In this document: positions 1 to 7,284 of the stretch, piece after piece
Layout: every line of letters starts with the position of its first letter
Position numbering within the stretch: the stretch's first letter is position 1
Assembly (NCBI GenBank): GCA_018396935.1
Contig: JAGTRA010000003.1
Coordinates: 3,398-11,607 of the forward strand
Reading direction: 5' to 3'
Length of the DNA: 8,210 nucleotides
Source of the DNA: Candidatus Bathyarchaeota archaeon
GTDB lineage: Archaea > Thermoproteota > Bathyarchaeia > Bathyarchaeales > Bathycorpusculaceae
Translations under genes and position numbers: made by a program
The notes under the pieces: generated by a model
The model's database searches: none
Seen by the model: the letters and a program-made list of their open reading frames with translations, nothing else
Told to the model about the DNA's origin: nothing

Positions 1-1305
1 CGTGGAGACTCTAGAGCGCACCTTCTCCACTATCCACAGGTTCCCCTCGTTGAAACAGACATGATGGATATCATGGGCTACAAGCTAAGACCCTCCGGAC
101 AAAACTGTATCGTAGCTGTCTTGTCTTTTGAAGGCTATAATATGGAGGACGCGTTAATCTTTAACAAGGCCTCTATTGAGCGGGGACTAGCAAGATCGAC
201 GTTCTATCGAATATACGAGGCTGAATGTCGACAATACATGGGTGGACTTAAAGATAAATTTGTAATCCCTGAGCCTGGAACAAGAGGCTTTAGAGGAGAG
301 CAGTACTACAGGCTGCTTGAGCCTGATGGAATTATAAGTCTAGAGGCAAAAGTGTCTGGAGGCGACGTTTTAGTTGGTAGAATAAGCCCACCCAGATTCC
401 TTGAGGAGTATAAAGAATTCGAAATAAAGGGCCCCTCTATGCGGGATACTTCAATTGACATGCGACCGTCTGAAACAGGAATCGTTGATGCAGTATTCAT
501 AACAGAATCAGGAGAAGGAAACAAGCTGGTCAAGGTTAGGGTGAGGGATCAACGCATTCCAGAGTTAGGCGATAAGTTCGCATCAAGACATGGCCAAAAG
601 GGTGTTATAGGGATTATAGTTCCTCAAGAGGACATGCCCTTCACAGAGGATGGAATAGTCCCAGACATAATAATCAACCCCCACGCGTTTCCATCCAGAA
701 TGACGATAGGTCAGTTCATCGAGTCTATAGCAGGTAAGGTTGCAGCTATGAGGGGGAAACCCGTTAACGGGACACCCTTCTCCGGTGAGGAGCCAGAAGA
801 CCTTATGAAAGCTCTTATAAAGCTTGGATTTAGCCATACTGGTAAAGAAGTCTTCTATAACGGTATAACTGGAGAAAAATTTGTAGCGGATGTCTTCGTA
901 GGCATAGTTTACTATCAGAAGTTGCATCACATGGTAGCTGACAAAATCCACGCTAGAGCTAGGGGACAGGTGCAGATGCTTACACGACAGCCAACCGAAG
1001 GAAGAGCTAGGGGAGGCGGTTTAAGATTCGGTGAAATGGAACGGGACTGCTTAATAGGCCACGGTGCAGCTATGCTACTTCATGATAGGTTATTGGAGGA
1101 ATCCGACAAGTACACTATATATGTCTGTAAAAATTGTGGCTATATAGCCTATTATGATATGAAACAGCGTAAACATGTATGTAGACTCTGCGAAGACAAA
1201 GCGGATATAGCTCCAGTAACCGTTTCATATGCATTTAAGCTTCTGTTACAGGAGTTAATGAGCTTATGTATAGCTCCAAAATTGAAGCTTAAGGAGAGGG
1301 CTTAA
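1..1305 (+). CDS. rpoB: DNA-directed RNA polymerase subunit B, C-terminal part (5' end outside window)
   Basis: This is the second-largest RNA polymerase subunit, equivalent to bacterial beta and eukaryotic Rpb2, and forms half of the catalytic cleft. The reading frame is open to base 1 and the first 20 codons already read as RpoB (HYPQ-PLVET), so the gene starts upstream; the ATG at 61 is internal. Numbering from base 1, 434 residues are visible. They include the [17 protein letters not shown] block (33-51), [17 protein letters not shown] (188-204), the hybrid-binding [19 protein letters not shown] region (331-349), and a C-terminal zinc ribbon with Cys 376, 379, 394 and 397 typical of archaeal and eukaryotic B subunits. 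It ends with the expected clamp/anchor tail. Whether rpoB is one gene or split into B'' and B', as in methanogens, cannot be judged. Its stop lies one base before the rpoA start. Identity is very secure. Confidence 0.98.
   Translation, partial: RGDSRAHLLHYPQVPLVETDMMDIMGYKLRPSGQNCIVAVLSFEGYNMEDALIFNKASIERGLARSTFYRIYEAECRQYMGGLKDKFVIPEPGTRGFRGEQYYRLLEPDGIISLEAKVSGGDVLVGRISPPRFLEEYKEFEIKGPSMRDTSIDMRPSETGIVDAVFITESGEGNKLVKVRVRDQRIPELGDKFASRHGQKGVIGIIVPQEDMPFTEDGIVPDIIINPHAFPSRMTIGQFIESIAGKVAAMRGKPVNGTPFSGEEPEDLMKALIKLGFSHTGKEVFYNGITGEKFVADVFVGIVYYQKLHHMVADKIHARARGQVQMLTRQPTEGRARGGGLRFGEMERDCLIGHGAAMLLHDRLLEESDKYTIYVCKNCGYIAYYDMKQRKHVCRLCEDKADIAPVTVSYAFKLLLQELMSLCIAPKLKLKERA
1293..1300 (+). promoter_or_regulatory. 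Ribosome binding site of rpoA
   Basis: GGAGAGGG lies inside the last codons of rpoB and ends 6 bases before the rpoA ATG. It supports the start at 1307 and coupled translation from rpoB. Confidence 0.7.
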
Positions 1306-1306
1306 T

Positions 1307-4300
1307 ATGGCTGTTGAGGAAGTATCTCATCAAGTTATAGGCGAAATACGCTTTGGGTTGCTTTCTCCACAGGAGATAAGGAAGCTTTCTGTGGTTGAAA
1401 TCCAAACCCCTGATACATACGACGAGGATGGAGCTCCAATCCCAGCAGGCTTAATGGATGGGCGGCTCGGAACCCTTGAGCCAGGTCAAAGATGTAAAAC
1501 ATGCGGTAATACGGCAGCACGTTGTCCAGGACATTTCGGCCACGTAGAGCTCGCCGTCCCAGTAATTCATGTTGAATTCGCAAGGATAATATATGATTTA
1601 CTAAGAGTTACGTGTAGAAACTGCGGTCGTATCCTCCTAAGTGATGATGCCATTAAAAAGAGACGGGTTAGAATTGAAAGGTTAAAGAATCTCCTCGGCG
1701 AGGTTCCTGTTGAATTTTATAGGAAACTTTTCCAGGAGATTAAAGCTAAAAGTTGCCCACATTGTAATGCTCCTCAATATAAAATAACTTTTGAAAAGCC
1801 TACTAGGTTTAGTGAGGAGCTGCCGGAGGGCGGGTCCCAGACCTTAACGCCTAGTATGATTAGGGAGCGTCTTGAACGTATTCCAGATGATGACTTAAGA
1901 ATTCTAGGTTTTGACCCTGCAGTTGCTAGGCCTGAGTGGATGATCCTACAGGTATTGCCCGTCCCACCAGTGTATGTCCGTCCATCGATCACCTTGGAGT
2001 CTGGTATACGGTCAGAGGATGACTTAACTCACAAGCTTGTGGACATAATACGTATTAACCAGAGACTAAAGGAGAACATGGAGGCTGGAGCTCCGACACT
2101 TATAATTCAAGACCTCTCTGAGCTCCTTCAGTATCATGTTACAACATACTTTAATAATGAAACGTCCGGTATACCCCCCGCCAGACATCGTTCAGGGAGA
2201 GCTTTAAAAACTCTATCTCAAAGGCTTAAAGGTAAAGAGGGGAGGTTCCGCAGCAATCTCTCAGGGAAAAGGGTTGACTTTTCAGCTAGGACAGTCATAT
2301 CTCCTGACCCTAACCTCGACATAAACGAGGTTGGAGTGCCCATTGATGTTGCTATGCGCCTTACGATACCTGAGAAAGTTACTCCCTGGAATATTGAGAA
2401 GATGCGGGAGCTGGTTCGGAATGGACCCAATAAGTACCCTGGCGCCCTCTACATTATCCGCCCAGATGGTAGGCGCATAAGACTTGAATTCGTAACGGAT
2501 AGGGAAAAACTCGCTGAAGCTTTAGAGCCAGGCTTCATAGTTGAACGCCACCTCAGGGATGGCGATATAGCAATCTTTAACCGTCAACCATCCCTCCATA
2601 GGATGTCTATTATGGCTCACTATGTAAGGGTGTTACCATACAAGACCTTTAGGCTCCACCTATGCGTATGCCCACCATATAACGCGGACTTTGATGGAGA
2701 TGAAATGAATCTCCACATTCCGCAAAGTGAAGAGGCTCAAACTGAAGCTAGGTTGTTAATGCAAGTGCAAGATCAAATATTATCACCGAGATTTGGAGGT
2801 CCAATAATAGGAGCTATCCGCGACTTCATTACAGCAGCTTACTTATTTACTAGGAAGTCAACTTACCTTACTAAGTCTGAGGTGTGCCAACTACTAATGG
2901 CTGCGGGATATGAGGGCCCGCTTCCCGAGCCAAAAATTAAAGAGCCCCAGCCTCTTTGGACCGGTAAGCAAATTTTCAGCCTTTTCCTGCCAAAGGATCT
3001 TAATTATGTTCTTAAGGCCAATATATGCCGCAACTGCGGTCAATGCTTAAAGGAAGAATGCCCCCACGATGCATATGTGGTGGTTAAGAATGGCGAGTTA
3101 ATATGTGGCGTCATCGATAGGCGAGCGATAGGAGCTGAGCAGTCTGAAAGCCTCCTCCATAGAATTGTTAAGGATTATGGAGCAGAAACCGGCAGAGAAT
3201 TTATTAACAAAATAACCCGCCTCCTCAAGCGTTTCATTACCATGCGGGGCTTTACATATTCATATGACGAGCTTATGCTCTCGCCCTCAGCGGAAAAGAA
3301 GATAAAAAGAGTAATGGAACATGCCGAAGCGAAGATACAAGAGTTAATAGAGCAGTATAAAAGGGGTACCCTCCAACAACTTCCTGGACAGACGCTTGAG
3401 GACTCATTTGAGTTATATGTCATGGACGTGCTAGCGAAGGCTAGAGACGAAGCTGGAAAGATAGCGGATGAATACTTCACTCTCGAGAATGCTGGCACGA
3501 TTATGACGCGGACAGGCGCGAGGGGCTCAAGCCTTAACATTGGGCAAATGAGTGCATGTGTAGGTCAGCAGTCAGTACGTGGAAAACGTATAATGCGTGG
3601 ATACATAGGTAGAGCTTTACCTCACTTCAAGGCTGATGATCCTTCACCTAAAGCTAGAGGATTTGTATACTCTTCATATAGGACTGGTTTAGATCCAATA
3701 GAGTTTTTCTTCCATGCTATGGGTGGTAGGGAAGGTCTAGTGGATACTGCTGTGAGAACACAACAAAGCGGTTATATGCAGAGGCGCCTCATTAACGCCT
3801 TGGAGCATTTACGTCTTGAATACGACGGTACGGTCAGAAACTCTGCTGGTGACATTATTCAGTTCAAATACGGTGAAGATGGAGTTGACCCTGCTAAAAG
3901 TGATCATGGCAAAGCTGTAAACGTTGCTCGCTTGGTTGAGCAAATAAGAATAGGTATCGAAGGGGGTGAGCCTGCGCCCATAGAGTATATAGAGAAGAGA
4001 CTTGAGGATGTTAAGGATCAACTTACTCCCCTACTGGTTAAAGAATTAGAGACTGAGCTGAAGAAAGCTGGGTTAAGCAAAGAAGGTGTGGATAAGGCTG
4101 TGACACTAACAGTTGAGCATTATAAAAGGGCGTTGATGGAGCCTGGAGAAGCCGTGGGCATCGTTTCCGCCCAATCAATTGGAGAGCCTGGAACCCAAAT
4201 GACCCTTAGAACCTTCCACTATGCTGGTGTTAGAGAGCAGAACGTAACCCTAGGCTTACCTAGACTAATAGAGATTGTGGACGCTAGGAGGGAGCCATCA

Positions 4301-5128
4301 ACCCCAATAATGGTGATATACCTAGACGAAAAGCATAGGAAGAGTAGGGAGGCAGCTGTTAAAATAGCTCAAAAGATTCGATACACCACCCTAGAAGACT
4401 TAGCCAAGGCTATTTATCATGACTTCGTCAGTGGAGAAATAGTTGTAGAACTTGACGAAATGATGATGGCTGATAGAGGTGTAACGATGGAGGAACTTAA
4501 GGAGAGGATTAAGCTTCCAAATTGCAAGGTTGAAATAAGTGATGATAAGATTCGTATAAAGCCAAAGAAGGTTGAAAAAATTAAGAAATTGCTAGATAAG
4601 GTTTCATCCCTGTATATCAAGGGAATACCCGGCATAACTAGAGTGCTGGTGACTGAGGAAGAGGGTGAATGGGTTATACGTACTGAGGGATCGAACCTGC
4701 CGAGGGTTCTCGAGGTTTACGGTGTTGACGCAACCAGAACGACAACCAATAATATTCATGAGATAGCCAAGACTTTAGGCATAGAGGCTGCGCGAAATGC
4801 TATTATAAATGAGGCTAAAAGCGTATTAGAGGAGCAGGGCTTAGATGTTGACATTCGCCACATCATGCTTGTAGCAGATGTTATGACGGCCTCTGGGGAG
4901 GTGGAGCAAATAGGCAGACATGGTGTAAGCGGTAAGAAATCAAGCGTATTAGCTAGAGCTGCCTTCGAAATAACAGTCCCCAATATAGTTGAGGCTGCTG
5001 TAAGAGGTGAAGTTGATCCCCTTAAAGGCGTAACTGAGAACGTCATAGTTGGGCAGACAATACCTGTTGGGACGGGTCTTGTTGAACTTTATATGTCAAC
5101 ACCTGAAGCGTTGGGTGGTGAATCATGA
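1307..5128 (+). CDS. rpoA: DNA-directed RNA polymerase subunit A, unsplit A'-A'' fusion
   Basis: This is the largest, catalytic RNA polymerase subunit (Rpb1/beta' family), 1273 residues. Visible parts in order: clamp zinc site CKTC-x6-CPGH (Cys63, 66, 73, His76); a second zinc site with Cys103, 106, 150 and 153; the lid/rudder and switch region around SGKRVDFSARTVISPDPN (319-336); RQPSLHRMSIMAH (426-438); the Mg-binding active centre NADFDGDEMN (459-468), with Asp461, 463 and 465 intact; a Cys cluster in the funnel/pore region (Cys574, 577, 580, 585); the bridge helix (about 796-828, FFHAMGGREGLVDTAVRT); and the trigger loop region GEAVGIVSAQSIGEPGTQM (947-965). The jaw and C-terminal clamp follow to the end. 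In most archaea a gene boundary separates A' from A'' at about residues 885-915. Here the chain runs through without stop or frame change. No intein is present. The start has a good ribosome binding site and the first residues match family starts. Confidence 0.98.
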   Translation: MAVEEVSHQVIGEIRFGLLSPQEIRKLSVVEIQTPDTYDEDGAPIPAGLMDGRLGTLEPGQRCKTCGNTAARCPGHFGHVELAVPVIHVEFARIIYDLLRVTCRNCGRILLSDDAIKKRRVRIERLKNLLGEVPVEFYRKLFQEIKAKSCPHCNAPQYKITFEKPTRFSEELPEGGSQTLTPSMIRERLERIPDDDLRILGFDPAVARPEWMILQVLPVPPVYVRPSITLESGIRSEDDLTHKLVDIIRINQRLKENMEAGAPTLIIQDLSELLQYHVTTYFNNETSGIPPARHRSGRALKTLSQRLKGKEGRFRSNLSGKRVDFSARTVISPDPNLDINEVGVPIDVAMRLTIPEKVTPWNIEKMRELVRNGPNKYPGALYIIRPDGRRIRLEFVTDREKLAEALEPGFIVERHLRDGDIAIFNRQPSLHRMSIMAHYVRVLPYKTFRLHLCVCPPYNADFDGDEMNLHIPQSEEAQTEARLLMQVQDQILSPRFGGPIIGAIRDFITAAYLFTRKSTYLTKSEVCQLLMAAGYEGPLPEPKIKEPQPLWTGKQIFSLFLPKDLNYVLKANICRNCGQCLKEECPHDAYVVVKNGELICGVIDRRAIGAEQSESLLHRIVKDYGAETGREFINKITRLLKRFITMRGFTYSYDELMLSPSAEKKIKRVMEHAEAKIQELIEQYKRGTLQQLPGQTLEDSFELYVMDVLAKARDEAGKIADEYFTLENAGTIMTRTGARGSSLNIGQMSACVGQQSVRGKRIMRGYIGRALPHFKADDPSPKARGFVYSSYRTGLDPIEFFFHAMGGREGLVDTAVRTQQSGYMQRRLINALEHLRLEYDGTVRNSAGDIIQFKYGEDGVDPAKSDHGKAVNVARLVEQIRIGIEGGEPAPIEYIEKRLEDVKDQLTPLLVKELETELKKAGLSKEGVDKAVTLTVEHYKRALMEPGEAVGIVSAQSIGEPGTQMTLRTFHYAGVREQNVTLGLPRLIEIVDARREPSTPIMVIYLDEKHRKSREAAVKIAQKIRYTTLEDLAKAIYHDFVSGEIVVELDEMMMADRGVTMEELKERIKLPNCKVEISDDKIRIKPKKVEKIKKLLDKVSSLYIKGIPGITRVLVTEEEGEWVIRTEGSNLPRVLEVYGVDATRTTTNNIHEIAKTLGIEAARNAIINEAKSVLEEQGLDVDIRHIMLVADVMTASGEVEQIGRHGVSGKKSSVLARAAFEITVPNIVEAAVRGEVDPLKGVTENVIVGQTIPVGTGLVELYMSTPEALGGES
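5114..5121 (+). promoter_or_regulatory. Ribosome binding site of rpl30e
   Basis: GGTGGTGA sits in the last codons of rpoA. Its GGTGA core is 3 bases from the ATG at 5125 and 6 bases from the ATG at 5128. It therefore does not decide between the two adjacent Met codons. Confidence 0.55.
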
Positions 5129-5457
5129 TGGACATTGACAAGGCGATATCTACAGCGGTTAGAACCGGAAAAGTTATGTTCGGCTCAAACTCAGCCCTAC
5201 AAAGTGCAAGGACTGGAAGGGCTAAAATGATTATTGTGGCGTCTAACTGCCCTGAAAATGTACGGAAGGATCTTGAGTACTATTGCAAGCTTTCTAGAAT
5301 CCCCCTACTAGTCTATAAAGGTTCGTCGGCTGAATTGGCTACTGTCTGTGGAAAACCCTTCCTCGTCGCCGCTTTAACAATAAGGGATCCAGGAGACTCT
5401 GACATCCTAAAGCTAATTGAAAGTCAAAATGTTGAAGCTCAAGGTGAACTTGCATGA
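5125..5457 (+). CDS. rpl30e: Ribosomal protein L30e
   Basis: A large-subunit ribosomal protein of the L7Ae/L30e/S12e kink-turn RNA-binding family, 110 residues, the usual length for archaeal L30e. Family signs are the N-terminal helix with TAVRTGKVMFGSNSALQSAR (residues 11-30), the central AKMIIVASNCPENVRKDLEYY strand-helix unit (33-53), IPLLVYKG (59-66), and the conserved L-x-x-x-CGKPF turn (71-79) followed by a strand (VAALTI) that closes the alpha-beta-alpha sandwich. Its place between rpoA and nusA is the standard archaeal arrangement. Two ATG codons stand in tandem: 5125 overlaps the rpoA stop by 4 bases (ATGA), while 5128 would overlap by one base (TGATG) with slightly better ribosome binding site spacing. 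The protein could thus be one residue shorter. Translation is coupled to rpoA either way. Confidence 0.95.
   Translation: MMDIDKAISTAVRTGKVMFGSNSALQSARTGRAKMIIVASNCPENVRKDLEYYCKLSRIPLLVYKGSSAELATVCGKPFLVAALTIRDPGDSDILKLIESQNVEAQGELA
5442..5447 (+). promoter_or_regulatory. Ribosome binding site of nusA
   Basis: AGGTGA near the end of rpl30e ends 6 bases before the ATG at 5454. It supports that start and the ATGA overlap. Confidence 0.6.
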
Positions 5458-5894
5458 GTGGAAGCGGTATAAAGTTTACGACAACTGAAATGAAGCACAT
5501 TGCACTATTTGAGAGCATAACTAGAGCGAGCGTTAAGGACTGCATTATTGACGAAGAAAACGGACGAATAATATTTGTTGTCAAAGAGGGGGATTTAGGG
5601 GCGGCTATAGGAAAGGGTGGACGAAACATAAGGATCCTCGAGAAATTAACTGGCAAAAAACATGAGGTTATAGAGCACGCCGATGACCCTGTTCAATTTA
5701 TTAAAAACGTCTTGAGGCCAGCGAGGGTTAAAGAGGTTAGGATAACCCAGAGACCTGACGGCAAAACTATAGCTGTGGTAACCGTTGACCCTAGGGATAA
5801 GGGAATAGCCATCGGCAAGAATGGTAAGAATGCTGAAAGGTTACGTCTTCTAGTGAAGAGGTATTTCCAAATTCATAATGTAAGCATAGTTTAA
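5454..5894 (+). CDS. nusA: NusA-like transcription factor with two KH domains
   Basis: The short archaeal NusA homologue, 146 residues, within the normal 140-150 range. It corresponds to the two RNA-binding KH domains of bacterial NusA and lacks the N-terminal polymerase-binding, S1 and acidic repeat domains. KH1 has its loop at GKGG (53-56, in GAAIGKGGRNIRILEKLTGK) and KH2 at GKNG (121-124, in GIAIGKNGKNAERLRLLVKR), with the DPVQFIKNVLRPARV linker (78-92) between. Bacterial NusA acts in pausing, termination and antitermination; the archaeal protein binds RNA, but its exact role is less settled. Its ATG overlaps the rpl30e stop by 4 bases. In many archaea the next gene is rps12. Here the plus-strand run stops and the next gene comes from the opposite strand. 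Confidence 0.95.
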   Translation: MSGSGIKFTTTEMKHIALFESITRASVKDCIIDEENGRIIFVVKEGDLGAAIGKGGRNIRILEKLTGKKHEVIEHADDPVQFIKNVLRPARVKEVRITQRPDGKTIAVVTVDPRDKGIAIGKNGKNAERLRLLVKRYFQIHNVSIV

Positions 5895-5897
5895 GTA

Positions 5898-5917
5898 ATG
5901 CTATTTATATGCTATTT
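5898..5917. repeat. Short direct repeat at the convergent gene junction
   Basis: The nonamer ATGCTATTT occurs twice, at 5898-5906 and 5909-5917, separated by AT. It fills the 17-base gap between the two operons and runs over the stop codon of the KITE gene. It is AT-rich but has no hairpin and no T-run like a typical archaeal terminator. It could be chance or a replication slip. Confidence 0.4.
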
Positions 5918-6475
5918 CACTTCCTCACTTAACATCATATCTATGAGGGCTTTTTGATCAACCTCTACCAGAGTCCTCCAATCTAGGTATAATTGTCCGT
6001 TTTCATCCTCTGCTAAGTACCCATATCGTATGTATCTATCTATGTTCTGGCTTACTCGCCACCCAGGTATTTTTTCACTTAACAACTCCTCAACCTCTTT
6101 CCTTGAGACTTTCCCATTCCTCGATATTATGTAGCATATGGCTACAGCAAGCCCAGCGAGGTCATCTATTCGCCAACCAACCATTTTAGCTTCCTTTGGT
6201 GTTAACTCCCCACGAAGGGTTACATAAAACCTCGCTTGGTCAAGCTCTCTGGAATTTGCCTTTTCGGAAGATTCACCCCCTTCAAAAAACGTTTTAACTT
6301 GCAAATCTAAATTCTTCAAGTATTTGTCCAAAATTTCAAGAACCTTTACATAGTCTGATCCTATAGCTTTACGTAACTCCCACCCCTTAACACCTGGTTT
6401 TGCATGTCTCTTGTAGAAGAGTAAATGAACTGCTCGCTTCAGCTTACTTGCATAACCAGCTTTACTTTTGCTCAT
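5912..6475 (-). CDS. KITE-family tandem winged-helix subunit of an SMC complex (ScpB / Nse1-Nse3-like)
   Basis: Predicted 187 residues. A first winged helix covers about 10-65 (LKRAVHLLFYKRH, then ELRKAIG and a recognition helix). A strand ARFYVTLRG (81-89) follows, then a second winged helix about 104-170 (DLAGLAVAICYIISRNGKVSRKEVEELL). It ends in YGYLAEDENGQLYLDWRTLVEVD (151-173). That ending, a YL turn, an acidic loop, a Y-L strand and W-R-x-L-x-E, resembles the end of MAGE/Nse3 and Nse1. The two-winged-helix plan with LAxAI-Y is shared with ScpB. KITE proteins bind the middle of the kleisin and control SMC ring opening. The operon position after SMC and kleisin frames supports this role strongly. 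An upstream in-frame ATG at 6506-6508 would add 11 residues but has no ribosome binding site and a longer overlap with the previous gene. The chosen ATG overlaps the preceding stop by 14 bases. The fold call is from motifs only. Confidence 0.75.
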   Translation of the reverse strand: MSKSKAGYASKLKRAVHLLFYKRHAKPGVKGWELRKAIGSDYVKVLEILDKYLKNLDLQVKTFFEGGESSEKANSRELDQARFYVTLRGELTPKEAKMVGWRIDDLAGLAVAICYIISRNGKVSRKEVEELLSEKIPGWRVSQNIDRYIRYGYLAEDENGQLYLDWRTLVEVDQKALIDMMLSEEVK

Positions 6476-7106
6476 TTTTGGCTTCCTTCCACCTTCTCCA
6501 ATCTTCATAACTTATAGCTATTGGGACTGATATAAGCTGCTGCCTTCTACGTCTCCGTTCAGCTTGTTTTCTATATGGCTTTACGTATATTTCCATTTCA
6601 AGGGGATGAAGCTCAAGCTCTGCATATCCATAAGTCACTAAAAAGCTAGTCATATAGGCTCTATAAACAGTCTCATTATAGGTATCTGCCCCTATAAAGT
6701 CCCAATACCTAATTTTGCCGCTTGAACCTTCTATTCTAGCCCTTAGCTTAAGCTCATTCCATAGGGCTTCAAGCTCTTCAGAGAAGCCTTTTTCACTTAA
6801 TATCTTCTCTTTTATGAGCTCTTCTCTAGAGGCGGGTTCCGCTCTAGGCTCTGGGGGCGGAAATTCACTCCAGCGCTCCTTAATTGGTGGTAAATTTTTC
6901 CAATAGCGTAAGGCTTCAGCTAAGCTGTGGATAGTTATCTGCTCTAATTCAATAATTGGATGCCAAGCCTTGAGGAAAATCTCTAAAATTTTTTCAGCAC
7001 TTAAGCTCTTAATTTTATCCTCAAGGAGGAATGGGTCTTTGTAAAGCGATGTCGACCTGCTTTTTATCCACTCACTTTGGAGCTCTATAATGAAGAGCCT
7101 CTGCAT
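6462..7106 (-). CDS. Kleisin-like protein (ScpA family), central and C-terminal part
   Basis: A 214-codon frame. It opens with a helix (IIELQSEWIKSRSTSLYKDP, residues 6-25) that corresponds to the ScpA helix containing the LLEIKSRLLLP-like stretch, i.e. not to a protein N-terminus. A helical region follows (31-71), then a proline-rich linker (83-91, PPPEPRAEP), then a C-terminal winged helix (about 108-178; VYRAYMTSFLVTYGYAELEL, then MEIYVKP) matching the ScpA end that docks on the SMC ATPase head. A strongly basic tail (RKQAERRRRR, 179-188) and about 25 further residues are extra to usual ScpA. Kleisins bridge the two SMC heads and carry the KITE subunits. The ATG at 7106 overlaps the preceding 70-codon frame by 35 bases and has only a GAGG 12 bases upstream, a poor site. 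The frame therefore looks like the 3' part of one kleisin gene in the +1 register, though a separately started protein cannot be excluded. Functional state is unknown. Confidence 0.7.
   Translation of the reverse strand: MQRLFIIELQSEWIKSRSTSLYKDPFLLEDKIKSLSAEKILEIFLKAWHPIIELEQITIHSLAEALRYWKNLPPIKERWSEFPPPEPRAEPASREELIKEKILSEKGFSEELEALWNELKLRARIEGSSGKIRYWDFIGADTYNETVYRAYMTSFLVTYGYAELELHPLEMEIYVKPYRKQAERRRRRQQLISVPIAISYEDWRRWKEAKNEQK
6485..6493 (-). promoter_or_regulatory. Ribosome binding site that sets the KITE gene start
   Basis: Read on the minus strand, GGTGGAAGG ends 9 bases before the ATG at 6475-6473. The upstream in-frame ATG at 6508 is preceded by an AT-rich stretch with no purine-rich site. 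This favours the shorter protein. Confidence 0.55.
7072..7106 (-). other. Overlap region where a +1 shift would join the two kleisin frames
   Basis: Between the ATG of the downstream frame and the TGA of the upstream frame, both frames are open. Reading one base fewer anywhere here joins them. For example, AAG-TGA-G read as AAG-(T)-GAG gives APK-EWIKSR, and a shift after GCT-CTT gives EAL-IIELQSEWIKSR. Both put the IKSR residues in the ScpA register. There is no homopolymer longer than three bases and no classic slippery site that I recognise. Confidence 0.55.
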
Positions 7107-7284
7107 CTAAGCATAAATCCTCAGGCTGGTCCCAACATGAGAAATATTCTCTTAAAACTTCTATAAACTCATCTACATCTATAATAAAGGGATCTAAAGA
7201 ACGTTCTATAATATCCTTACATGTTTCGATTATGTTATGTAGCTTCTCTCGTCCAACTCTCACTTTATCCCTTTCAGATTGCAT
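7072..7284 (-). CDS. Kleisin-like protein (ScpA family), N-terminal part
   Basis: A 70-codon frame ending in TGA. The stretch LDPFIIDVDEFIEVLREYF (30-48) followed by EDLCLDAEAL (55-64) lines up with the ScpA N-terminal helical domain (pattern LDI-DIPIAEIT-QYLEYL, then LDLAGEFL), which binds the coiled-coil neck next to an SMC head. LHNIIETCKDII (15-26) fits the helix before it. The last residues (HYRAPK) and the stop come where ScpA would continue its helix, and that continuation is present in the +1 frame. The start is sound: the ATG overlaps the SMC stop in TAATG, and AGAGG (7296-7292) ends 7 bases upstream. As written it would give only the neck-binding domain without the head-binding winged helix. 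It may be a true small protein, but the simplest view is the 5' half of a frameshifted or recoded kleisin of about 273 residues. Confidence 0.65.
   Translation of the reverse strand: MQSERDKVRVGREKLHNIIETCKDIIERSLDPFIIDVDEFIEVLREYFSCWDQPEDLCLDAEALHYRAPK

Noticed and set aside
61..63. ATG as the start of rpoB
   Set aside because: The 20 codons before it are open and read as conserved RpoB sequence, so this Met is internal to a gene entering from upstream.
3175..3540. Minus-strand open frame of about 121 codons inside rpoA
   Set aside because: Opposite-strand shadow of conserved polymerase sequence, Ser- and Val-rich, with no family likeness; the same holds for other antisense frames within rpoB, rpoA and rpl30e-nusA and for 6715-6906 on the plus strand.
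5895..5911. Terminator between the two operons
   Set aside because: No T-run or hairpin can be seen in these bases on either strand.
6506..6508. Longer start for the KITE gene
   Set aside because: No ribosome binding site, a 47-base overlap, and a low-complexity basic leader; the next ATG at 6475 has GGTGGAAGG at good spacing.
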